Shown here piece by piece: positions 55,067 to 64,000 of a DNA stretch of 64,000 bases. Every line of letters starts with the position of its first letter. The first letter of the stretch is position 1. The notes under the pieces are model-generated. The model searched no databases. It was given only the letters and a program-made list of their open reading frames with translations, and had not been told where the DNA came from. The DNA is from Diphasiastrum complanatum. Taxonomy: Eukaryota; Streptophyta; Lycopodiopsida; Lycopodiales; Lycopodiaceae. A program made the translations under genes and the position numbers. The stretch covers positions 25,057,803 through 25,121,802 of the forward strand of contig CM055108.1 of the NCBI GenBank assembly GCA_029204225.1. The letters run 5' to 3'.

Positions 55067-55072
<6 letters not shown>
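53640..55072 (+). pseudogene. Copia 3 reverse transcriptase and RNase H
   Basis: It contains ITSKWIYKTKYGADGQLNKY, a frame-broken stretch to 53,800, then MVTIRSIIAIYAFYGWKIQQ, MDVKSAFLNGVLDEEVF, KAIYGLKQAPRAWYSCIDEH and FIVLYVDDLIITGS (YVDD intact). A stop at 54,235 and further breaks precede the RNase H part: ADWARNIDDRRSTSGHTFSY, KKQPTIALSLTEVEYRALSN and YARTKHIKIHHQFVREKIID. It ends ECNYIIEGEC at the polypurine tract. Confidence 0.85.
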
Positions 55073-55320
<248 letters not shown>

Positions 55321-55473
55321 GAGTGACACAATAATTGTGTGTTCTTCCTCCTTATGGTGATTGCTTATGATGAATGATTGATAATGCTTATCAGATCATT
55401 GACACTTCACCCTTGCAAGATGCACACTTGAATGGAAAAATTGCATGCAATTCGATGAATTGGCCTTTGTTTT

Positions 55474-55845
55474 TTAGGTCCTCCTTGGAGCTCTCGGATT
55501 TTGAGGTTGATCCTCAAAATCTTCTTCTCTTTGATGCTCCTCCTCAATCCTCGCAAGCTTCTTGTCACCAAGATTGTTAGTTGCACTCACAATAGCAACA
55601 CTAGCATCCAATTTAAACAATATCCCTTGTTTAAATCCTCTTGCAATGCATTTCTCATTCATCATGATAGAGCAAACCCCATGTTCAAAGTTGACATCTA
55701 ACCCACTATCCATTAGTTGACCAACACTTAGCAAGTTCTTTTTCATTGGTGGAACATAAAGGACATTGTCTAGATCCATACTTTTAGAAGATTTTTGACA
55801 TAAAGAGATGGGTGATAAATCTAGGAAAAGCATCAAAGTTTGCAT
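55474..55845 (-). pseudogene. Copia protease/pre-integrase scrap
   Basis: The minus strand reads DNVLYVPPMKKNLLSVGQLM, DSGLDVNFEHGVCSIM and GILFKLDASVAIVSATNN, the region between protease and the integrase zinc region. It is a fragment of about 300 bases antisense to Copia 3. Confidence 0.7.
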
Positions 55846-56159
55846 GCCATTGATTAGATTGGACTTAGTGTCATCAAATCTAATTAATCAAGGCTAGGAT
55901 CAAGCCCTCTAAAAGTGATTTACAAGTCTTGAAAAACCATCAAGAGGAAGGAGTACGATTTAGCCATGTTTTTGTCCAAAAATTGAGAAGATTGACTTGA
56001 TTTGATAATTCCTTGATAGAATCTTATCTTCATTTCCTCTTCGTGAGGGAGTGTGAGAACTGTGGCTAGAAGTCCATTGAAAGGGCTAGAAGCCAAATTT
56101 GAGATAATAAAGACAAGTGAAACCTTTGTGAGTTTCTAGGTTCAAATCAATTCCAATTT

Positions 56160-56560
56160 CTTTAGCATTTGTTTGTGGAAATCATTAGGGAGGTGAGAAC
56201 TATTGGAGCTTTCCTTCTTGAGCCTAGTGAAAGATTGAACTCTACAAACTACTCCATATGGAAGGTGAAAATGAAGTCACTATTGGTACTGCAAGATCTC
56301 TTTGATTTAGTCCTTGAAGAAGAGGATGAATCTCTTGGGGTGACAAGAATTGGTTAGATACAAGAAGAAGGCAAGACTAGCACTTCATTGCATCAAAATG
56401 AATGTTAGTGATGACCTCTTGAAGGAGGTAGCCTCTTGCACATTGGCCAAGGAAGCTTGGGATTCTTTAAAAGCTATATATGAATCCAACAACACTTCAA
56501 GGGTGCTTATGCTAAGAAACCAAATTTGATAGAAAAAAAATACTATTGCCACATATTGTT
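56160..56560 (+). pseudogene. Copia gag scrap
   Basis: It reads FLLEPSERLNSTNYSIWKVK, MKSLLVLQDLFDLVLEEEDE, then in another frame KKARLALHCIKMNVSDDLLK and AKEAWDSLKAIYESNNTSRV. It resembles the gag start at 60,880-61,020 (SERLTTSNYYIWKIRMKSIL), so both derive from one family. Confidence 0.7.
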
Positions 56561-56789
56561 AGGGTGCCAAAGAATTTAAATGAAGCAGTTTTCATTCAAG
56601 TTCATTTGGTTGAAGCTCTTATATTCAACGTCACTTGGTAGTCTAAAGTGTATTTCATCTATTCCACCATTTGAAATGATCCAAACTTGACCATTACCAT
56701 AATTCATAAAATAATAGTTGAATTTGGTAATAGTCTTCCCAAATTATATACTTGTAACTTGATAATACTGCTAGAAAAAATAAAAATTG
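56561..56789. other. Spacer without recognised features
   Basis: Short AT-rich stretch between a gag scrap and an unrelated coding remnant. Confidence 0.3.
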
Positions 56790-57690
56790 AATAGTGTTAG
56801 CATATGTGTCGATGTTGGCTGCTTTGAAAATTTTCAAGCAAATCAAAATAAAATTTTTATTAGTGGGTCGCACTCACAATCAGATTGACAAAATGTCTAG
56901 TTGCTTTTCTAAAAAGTTCAAAGGCAAAAAAAAAACCTTTTCTTTACCAATACTACAAAGTATTATCAAGGAGTCTTAGACCCCTAAACCAAATGTCTTA
57001 CTATCATGATAGCGCATTTGATTTTAGAGATTACGTCAATATGTCTAAACGACATTGCATAGCACCAATCAACGATAACAGATGTCAACACCAATTTAAA
57101 ATTGCAAATAATGATGGTGGCATCACATTATGTGGGAAAAGCAATTTTTGAACTCTGTGATGTGGTTACCTTCTGAAGGAAATCATTTTTACATAATGTG
57201 CCTTCTGCTCTAGTTAAGCTTGCACCTCTGTATAATCTAACGTCCATTCGGGAAGAGCAGAAAGCTTAAAGAGAGCATCAGTTAGTTGATCCATTTGCAT
57301 CATTCAACCTTTTGGAATCAATCGTTTAAGCAACGTACTGGTTTTTTATGAGCTTGATTGACATTGGTGAATGGATTTTTTTGAAGAGCAAAAACTCACT
57401 TTACGTAACTTGGGAGATGCAAACTCATCTGAAGAATTTCATTGCCCATCAAAATCAACAATTCCAATGACGACAATTGAATCCTCAACTATTCTACAAG
57501 GGACTAACTTTTTATCCCTTGTGCAAAAGAAAAGGCCAAGAAATTTATGTGTGTTCTAAAAAAGGTCGTCAAACCATAAAAGCTTCCAAGACTAAGTGGT
57601 CTAGTCATTTCAGTGAAATTAATGTAGGGAGTCTCATTGAACTTTTAGCTTCAAAAAATAGTAAAAATCCTTGTGTGTGTGAATAAATGC
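56790..57690 (+). pseudogene. Decayed transposon-like ORF (possible DUF7869 type)
   Basis: Pieces in several frames read FLLVGRTHNQIDKMSSCFSK, KFKGKKKTFSLPIL, SAFDFRDYVNMSKRHCIAP and QHQFKIANNDGGITLC, then near 57,540-57,610 KKGRQTIKASKTKWSSHFS. The LVGHTHxxIDQ-like pattern followed by a Phe-Ser-rich helix recalls an uncharacterised transposon-associated domain (DUF7869) found in plants. This is memory-based and uncertain. No terminal repeats were found, and stops and frame breaks show decay. Confidence 0.35.
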
Positions 57691-58893
57691 AGAGAATAAG
57701 AGAGTGGAGAGTAGAGTAGAAGATGTATATACATCGATTAGTTCAAGAGCATGTGCAAGCATTCGAATGATCTTCACATCATTGAACCATCATAGTGAAT
57801 GAGAGAGTTTCGAGTATGTGGTTATCACCGTTATTATTTGTGCTCGCCATTCAACTAATTATGCATTTGTTGCTTTTCTAAATTCAATCCAATTATCTTA
57901 TTGCGTTCAGTTATTGTGTAAGTATGAATGTGTTGTTCTCTGATTGATTATTCTATGCAATTCTTGTCACTAGTCTTTACTCTCGTATAGAATTACATTT
58001 TGTTTGAACTATCTTATGCTTCCGTAATCAATCGTCCAGTGAGTTTGTGTTTGTCTACGTAATCAATTGTATCGATTCTAATGACAAATAAGAATCAAGG
58101 ATAATCAGATGAATCGTTCGGTTCGATATACTGGTTCAAATCTAATAGACATAGTCCATGCACCGAGGGGAAAAGCTCATTCTGCAAAGTCCAATGATCC
58201 GACATTTCATTGTATCAAATCATCAGTCCTAACCTTACATTTCCATTTTCTCCAACATTCTCACATGTGAAGATTAGGCTTAGGCTATAAGATCTACATA
58301 ATAGTATTAGGTGTAAAATTTTCATGCATAAAGGAACAAACCTAGAGATGCCAAGATCGACTACCCAATCTCTAGTTATGAAACCTAGTCAAGATGTAGA
58401 AACATCTCAAAGATCTCCAAACTCTTCAAATGAATCAAATATGATGAAGGACATATTTTTGACTTGTAATATTGTCAAAAATTAGAGAACATAACATTCA
58501 AATAAGTAGGCAAGACAATGAGAAAATTCTACACAAGGTAGAGATCAATCTCCATCTTCTACTATGATAACAAAGCTTGAACTAATACATAAAAAATGAA
58601 TGTTCAACCTATTTATGGATTTTGGTAGGCTTTCCAATAGTAGCTAGAAAGTCAAGCATCATCTCAATGTCAAGACACTTGTAAACAACCTAACTAGCTC
58701 GAGGTATATCATAATTGACTTTTGGCCCTAATGATGATAAAACATGTGTACTTGACTATTTGACCTCTAAAACCAAAAATGGCTCTATCAACTAATGACA
58801 TCAAGATGCTTGACTGCAAATCTTTATGACACCCCTAAAGTCAACATAGATAACTTTTTAGATATCTAATCTAAAAAAACATGGATCTTGGAA
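57691..58893. other. Possible LTR-containing spacer
   Basis: On the minus strand this would be the 3' side of the RNase H scrap at 58,894-59,115, so a Copia 3' LTR may lie within it. No TG...CA ends or matching copy could be fixed. Confidence 0.3.
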
Positions 58894-59115
58894 TCAATCC
58901 AAGATTGGATCTATGTTTGATGAAGGAACTCTTGAGTAGTGGCTTGGTGAGTAGATTGACAATACATGAAGATGAATCAATATGCTCCAAATGATCTCTC
59001 CTCCAAAAAGCTTCTCTCTCACAAAGTGATGTGCAACTTCGATGTGCTTGCTCCTTGCGTGAAAAATTGGATTGTTGGCAAGGACTTGGGCCAAGATGTT
59101 GTCACAATATATCAA
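58894..59115 (-). pseudogene. Copia RNase H scrap
   Basis: It reads MIYCDNILAQVLANNPIFHA, RSKHIEVAHHFVREKLFGGE and then loses the frame before the usual DQLADLFTK. The YCDN carboxylate is present. It ends within a few bases of a plus-strand gag fragment. Confidence 0.8.
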
Positions 59116-59370
59116 TGGTAGATCATCCTCTTTAAGCTATCAAAAGGAAAATGAAAGTGCTAAGTCTTATTTTATGAAGGTTAAATCTCTTAATGGTGAT
59201 TTAGCATGTGTCGGTGATGCTATTAGTGAGATTGAGATTGTTCAAGTGCTTCTAAATGGTTTAGGAGAGGATTGGGCTAATTTTGTTCAAAGCTTCGCTA
59301 TCCAAAAAAGTTTGTCATCTATTGACTAATTGAGAGCTCTTGTAGTGGCCTTGGAGTACTTGTCACACAC
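59116..59370 (+). pseudogene. Copia gag scrap facing away from RNase H scrap
   Basis: It reads SYQKENESAKSYFMKVKSLN, GDLACVGDAISEIEIVQVLL, NGLGEDWANFVQSFAIQKSL and, after a stop, LRALVVALEYLSHT. It is the second half of the UBN2 gag region. No gag start or knuckle was found. Confidence 0.75.
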
Positions 59371-60152
59371 ATAATTCGCTCCCAAGGGAATAGTGCTTTC
59401 CCTTATGAGATTAGCCCACTATTATGGCTTCCTAATTATCCATGCCTACTTTACCCCGCTTCCTGAATTAATCACAAGCAAATAGTAAGAATAGATGGTG
59501 GAGGTAACTTGCATTTGTGAAAAATAAAAAAGCCATCTAAGTTGAGTCTAGGGTTTAGATAAACTTTTTTGCTTCCATCCAGTGTGTAAGACGTTGATAG
59601 GTCCAATTTTGGCTTAGAAGGCAAAATAGACAAATCCACATGTAAATCCATGATTTGGCCATAAGTAGGATATGATGTAAACTTGAGCTAGTTAGGCTAG
59701 TTACATTTGTGAAGTGGTAATTGGGTGAGTGACACTTCCTATGTGTTGGCATGTAGTCTTGGGTCCAATCAAAAGAGGGATATGTACCAAATTGGCACAA
59801 TCATATTTGATGGCTCATATCTCATCAAGCCAATCATATTTAGAGATCGGAAAATAGGGGTCCAATCATATGACATTTTTGAGTCATATTGGATTCTCTC
59901 TCTACCCGAGGCTTGATAGTGACTTTCTCCCTCTACCCGAGAGCAACAACTTTTCATACTTTGTTTTTTTCAAGTACACTTCCCACACGTGTGTATGTAC
60001 TTGCTTGATGATTGTATGCATGTAGTAATGTGTTTTTGCCTTAGTTTTTTGAGATAGATCTTGATTATCAATCTATGCTTGATCTAAAGTGCAAACACAA
60101 AGCTTAGGGGATCATTATCACACATTATGGCACTCCCACACACGTGAAATTC
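59371..60152 (+). other. Presumed LTR or leader sequence
   Basis: The stretch ends GAAATTCCACA directly before a primer-binding-like site, so its right part may be a Copia 5' LTR ending in CA. Its left end was not identified. Confidence 0.3.
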
Positions 60153-60153
60153 C

Positions 60154-60165
60154 ACATGATATCAG
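60154..60165 (+). other. Candidate Copia primer-binding site
   Basis: TGATATCAGAGC differs at one base from TGGTATCAGAGC, the plant Met-tRNA site, and follows a CA end. A gag start of the same orientation begins at about 60,880. The roughly 700-bp gap is long for a leader, so the link is tentative. Confidence 0.4.
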
Positions 60166-60856
60166 AGCTTACCTAAGTTATCCATGCATCTTTCATCTTA
60201 TGTATGAAAATTTTCCTAGAAATCAAGATCTACAAAGTGTAGATTGCATCTCCTATACAATCTTTGAGATTTTTGGATCAAGAGAGTTCATTATCAAAGT
60301 GATTGGACCAAATTTGGTATTGTATGGAAATCAATGCTCAGGCAGGTGTGAAGGACAGCCAACTTTGGTTGTTTGGTTCTCTTCCAAGTTAGAAGATCCA
60401 AATTATATACTAGATAGCTTGATTGAAAGCTAGTAGAGTCAAGATTGTGTAGCAATTGGTTCCATATCAATTGGATCTTCCAATCAAAAGTTATAGACAA
60501 TTGAATCAAGGTGGGTAGGGCACCCAACCTGGTTGGACACGTTTAGTTTGATCTCTATCTTGCTTGTTTAATCCAAAAACTCAAAAAAAAAGCTTTCCAA
60601 TCTAGTCCATTTGAGATCTAGTCAATTTTTGAGGTCATAGCCACATTGTTTCATGCAATCCCAGCGTTCCACGTGCTAAAGAGAGTTTGACCCAAACTTT
60701 GCCAATACTCCACCTTTGAGTGAGAGGTTGATCTAGTTTGAGAGAGATTGGAAAAGCTAGTGAGATTGATCTCACAGTTTGTTGCAAGATCTTACATGGG
60801 AGTTGGTAGTACACCTTTATTGGATCCTATAGTGAGAGCTTGTTTGTTCATCACAA

Positions 60857-61090
60857 GTGATATTAACTTTTCATGACTTCCATGGGTTCTTTTTATTGGA
60901 ATCAAGTGAGAGACTAACTACCTCCAATTATTATATTTGGAAGATAAGGATGAAGTCTATTCTAATACTCCAAGATGTGATGGACATTGTTCTTGGACTT
61001 GAGGAGGAGCCTCAAGTGTTTCAAAAAGTCCAAAGGTACAAGAAAAGAGCTAGGATGCTCAAAACTAAATATTTGAAATTGCAAAGATAA
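60857..61090 (+). pseudogene. Copia gag N-terminal scrap
   Basis: It reads GFFLLESSERLTTSNYYIWK, IRMKSILILQDVMDIVLGLE and KVQRYKKRARMLKTKY before a stop. The NYYIWKIRMKS pattern is the gag start, and it is similar to 56,190-56,300. The following polyprotein is absent. Confidence 0.7.
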
Positions 61091-63638
61091 CAAATTTGTT
61101 ATGAGAAAATGGGGCTAAACAGAAAACCCCCAATAAAATTAATTAGATCTTGCAAATAAGTGGATTGAAAAGAGTGCCATGTCTCCCTTTTCCCTGTATA
61201 AGATCCTACTCATTTTGGTCTCCCTCCCTCCCTCATATGAATTTTTGTGTGCATGCGCACAAGTGCACATCAAACCCATTGCAGTTATTGCACCATAACT
61301 AGATTAAATACTAATAAATTTGGCCATTGATTATTTGATATAAGGTCTAGTGCATTTTTGTACTAGTCTCTAAGAGTCCAAAAAAAATTTCATTGCCTAA
61401 TGGATAGAGCTGATACCTCCAAAACAATCTTGATGTTTTTTCAACACTTCACTTGAGCAACTTTGAGTTAATGGTTAAATGTGTCTCTACAAAACTCCAA
61501 ACTAAAAAGATTTTGAATGGAATGTTCCCATAGGAAACTTCATATATAAAATCATAGGGGAAAAAAAAAACGTCATACCATTCATGATATTGCCAATCCA
61601 CATTTACATATATCATATTTTATTTATCACCATGTGCTTTTAACCCATGATAGCTTGCTTATCATTAGCTTGAAAGATGTTGTATGTATGATCACGTATA
61701 TAGGGATATATAGAGATATTTATTTATTTATAGATAAGGTAGTGTGTTATTAAAATCGAAAATACATTATTGTAATGATAATGTGGCATAGAAGCCATGT
61801 GAATAGTGTTTACAATTATCAAACTTCTTTAATACTTCCTCCATTTTGGTGATATACATAAGGTTTCCTCGTCATTTTGTGGGATCGATATTACAGCAAA
61901 GAGATATTTGAGAGTCAAAGCAATAGCTAGAATTGCAAGGAACGAGATCTTATTGCAAAGAGATGGCATAATTGAGTGCTATGCAACAAACTAACTAGTG
62001 TTGGTACCAAGATTACCTGAGGGCACAAAGCTCTTTACACAGAATTGGCCTCTCTATTCTATCCATATGTTTTCTCATCTCTCCTAAAAGAAGTCTCATC
62101 AAGAAGATAGCAACAACAAGATTGGGACCTCTTTACATTAATACTTCAGTGAATTTCTTTCTTTGCACAGGATTGGATCACTTTAACGTAATTTTCTAAC
62201 TCAATCTACCACAAAAGTTCATGTAATCATTAAAAGCATCTCATCTCATTTAATACGATTCAAAGATCAAACTTTTCTTAACTAGTAGTCACAAATCCAC
62301 ATGAAGGATGAGTTTGACCTCATGTTAGGATGATGTAGAAAACTAGTCTAAGACCATATGGAAAATAGTAATTGTAATGGCAAAACTAATTGTGGTCATG
62401 CCAAACCCTAATTTCAAACAACTAGCTCCTCAATGGACTGAACTCAAATCCCTACACTTCAAAATGACCTAGAATCGTTGCTTGATCCTTCACATAAGAG
62501 GAATCTTATAACATGTACCTTGTTCAACCTATCCCTTGTTTATTCGCACCAAATCTCTCCATCACTTGATACATGGCTCGCAAGGTTTTTATTTTATTAT
62601 CATTCTTCAAATTTGTTTGCAAAGTTGCATACACATGTTTCATTGAAACTTTACCATCACTCCAATCATGTCATTGTTGAACCATACTTTCAATCATATT
62701 TTCACATGGAGATTAAGATGGACTTTGATAACTCACTTGCTTTTGTGGTTATAAACCATTTGGGTTTTGCACTTGGACAACCAGTACCCAGAACTTTGAC
62801 CAACAATGACTAGATTTTGATTTCTAACACTTTTCCCTCCACCTGGACCATACCTTACTTGGCTTAATGTAATAGCAAGTATCAATGAAAGAGAGATCAA
62901 AGTTCACACAGCTAAAAATGCACTTAGCACTCAACCGCTTCCAATTTAATACCTACAAGTGCCTGTGTCACATCCTACATCTTGTCAACTTATACTAGAA
63001 GTCACTCAAAGTCCTTTATGGCAGACTGCTCACATAAGATGTTCCTGCTGGCTGTATTATCTACGACATAACTGCTGATAAGGTATGTAGCTTTTTAATA
63101 ACATTTCCACTAAGCAAACACGCTAACGGTTCAGTGCATCCCATTCATTCCTTGCTTGCATAAGGAATGCTTTTCTCTAATCAGTCCCATTGGTACCACA
63201 AACCTCCAAGCTAGCTCCTTCATTATTCTCCACTCCCTAATAAAGTTGTGTTTTAGGTTTCAATGAGCTTCATACATGCAGGCACCTTGGACTTTTTCAT
63301 CTAGGCAATGCAACTTTGACCGTCGGAATACACCTCTTAGCACGGTTCTCGCCACATCTATAGATGAGCAGACTGGTGTCTATAGATGAGACCTAGGTAA
63401 TATGTGCCAATGAGACACAGGTGCGACAAATAGATGAGAGTGATGCACTCTCTATTTAATAACCCGCTCCTTGATTCCCAGTCTCTCATACTCCTCCAGT
63501 TCCTGGGATTATAGACTTGCCTCACTCCATGTTTACCTTCGATACTATAATTCGTTGACCCACAATATTTAGATATACCTTCCGAAGTTCAGTTTTCACA
63601 TAGTCTCACATCTTTACCTTCTTGCAAGTCGTTCATGA

Positions 63639-63641
<3 letters not shown>
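61091..63641. other. No recognised features
   Basis: AT-rich sequence with a frame of 111 codons at 62,478-62,813 that has no motif I can place and no supporting context. I see no element ends or exons. Confidence 0.4.

Positions 63642-63697
<56 letters not shown>
63642..63697 (+). repeat. (TC)n microsatellite
   Basis: It has about 28 TC units. The preceding bases do not match the LINE 3' box, so it is an independent tract. Confidence 0.95.
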
Positions 63698-63700
<3 letters not shown>

Positions 63701-64000
63701 TGCAAGTGTGTGCATTGATTTGCCGTTCTACAGCAGTCAACAAGGTATCTTTTGTATGCAAAGTTTTCATGACATCCTGTTTGTATCTGTGGTCCATTGT
63801 GTTGTAGTGTCATCAACAGCCAGTCATTGTTCCAGTTCTCCAACTACTACTTTGAAAAACACATTTTGAAAGCCACCATTTTAGTATAATCCTGTATTCT
63901 ATTGAGTTGTTCTGCTGATAACTAATAGCAAGTGTCCACTGAACCTTTTCTAAGCACAGGAAAAAACATGAAAGACTAGCCCTGGACCAATCATCGATCC
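63698..64000. other. Right edge, no recognised features
   Basis: Unremarkable AT-rich sequence to the window end. Confidence 0.4.

Noticed and set aside
62478-62813. 111-codon frame as a gene
   Set aside because: It has no recognisable motif or splice context, and the length is expected by chance in 64 kb.

Overview
This is eukaryotic nuclear DNA from a land plant. It carries two spliced host genes with GT-AG introns in a mass of decayed retrotransposons. No bacterial operon, rRNA gene, canonical tRNA gene or CRISPR array was seen. Introns of 5.3, 7.6 and 14.9 kb filled with Copia, Gypsy and LINE copies suggest a large, TE-rich genome (fern, lycophyte or gymnosperm rather than a compact angiosperm). 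That placement is inference; the photoreceptor sequence, which mixes ZTL-like and FKF1-like residues, is compatible with it.

Host gene 1 (about 2.9-27.3 kb, + strand) is the 3' part of a WD40-repeat gene that most resembles the plant homologue of TFIIIC subunit GTF3C2. Five exons are visible and the upstream exons lie outside the window. Its two long introns hold a degenerate LINE split by a chromovirus Gypsy fragment (4.1-8.7 kb), Copia scraps, a head-to-tail LINE array on the - strand (11.7-19.0 kb) and a damaged Copia on the - strand (19.0-23.7 kb).

The intergenic region (27.3-41.3 kb) contains a complete but dead Copia on the + strand with both LTRs and a TGGAC target duplication (30,085-36,425), CA-rich microsatellites, a truncated Copia gag and a small inverted-repeat element (40,036-40,236).

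Host gene 2 (42,777-49,925, + strand) is a complete ZEITLUPE/FKF1/LKP2-type blue-light receptor (LOV, F-box, kelch; about 627 aa) in two exons. Its 5.3-kb intron splits the codon of the flavin-adduct cysteine. The 1.5 kb upstream is an array of diverged repeats that carries five perfect CACGTG G-boxes.

The right end (51.5-64 kb) holds a 5'-truncated Copia with a 3' LTR, then short Copia pieces in both orientations and a possible remnant of another transposon class. The last 3 kb show nothing recognisable except a (TC)n tract.

The most unusual feature is the LINE family. Its 3' ends do not finish in poly(A). They finish in a conserved ATTAATA box followed by long (TC)n tracts, preceded by a roughly 30-nt stem-loop with a compensatory base-pair change between copies. 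New copies begin directly at the (TC)n tract of older copies, as expected of a microsatellite-targeting, structure-recognising LINE.
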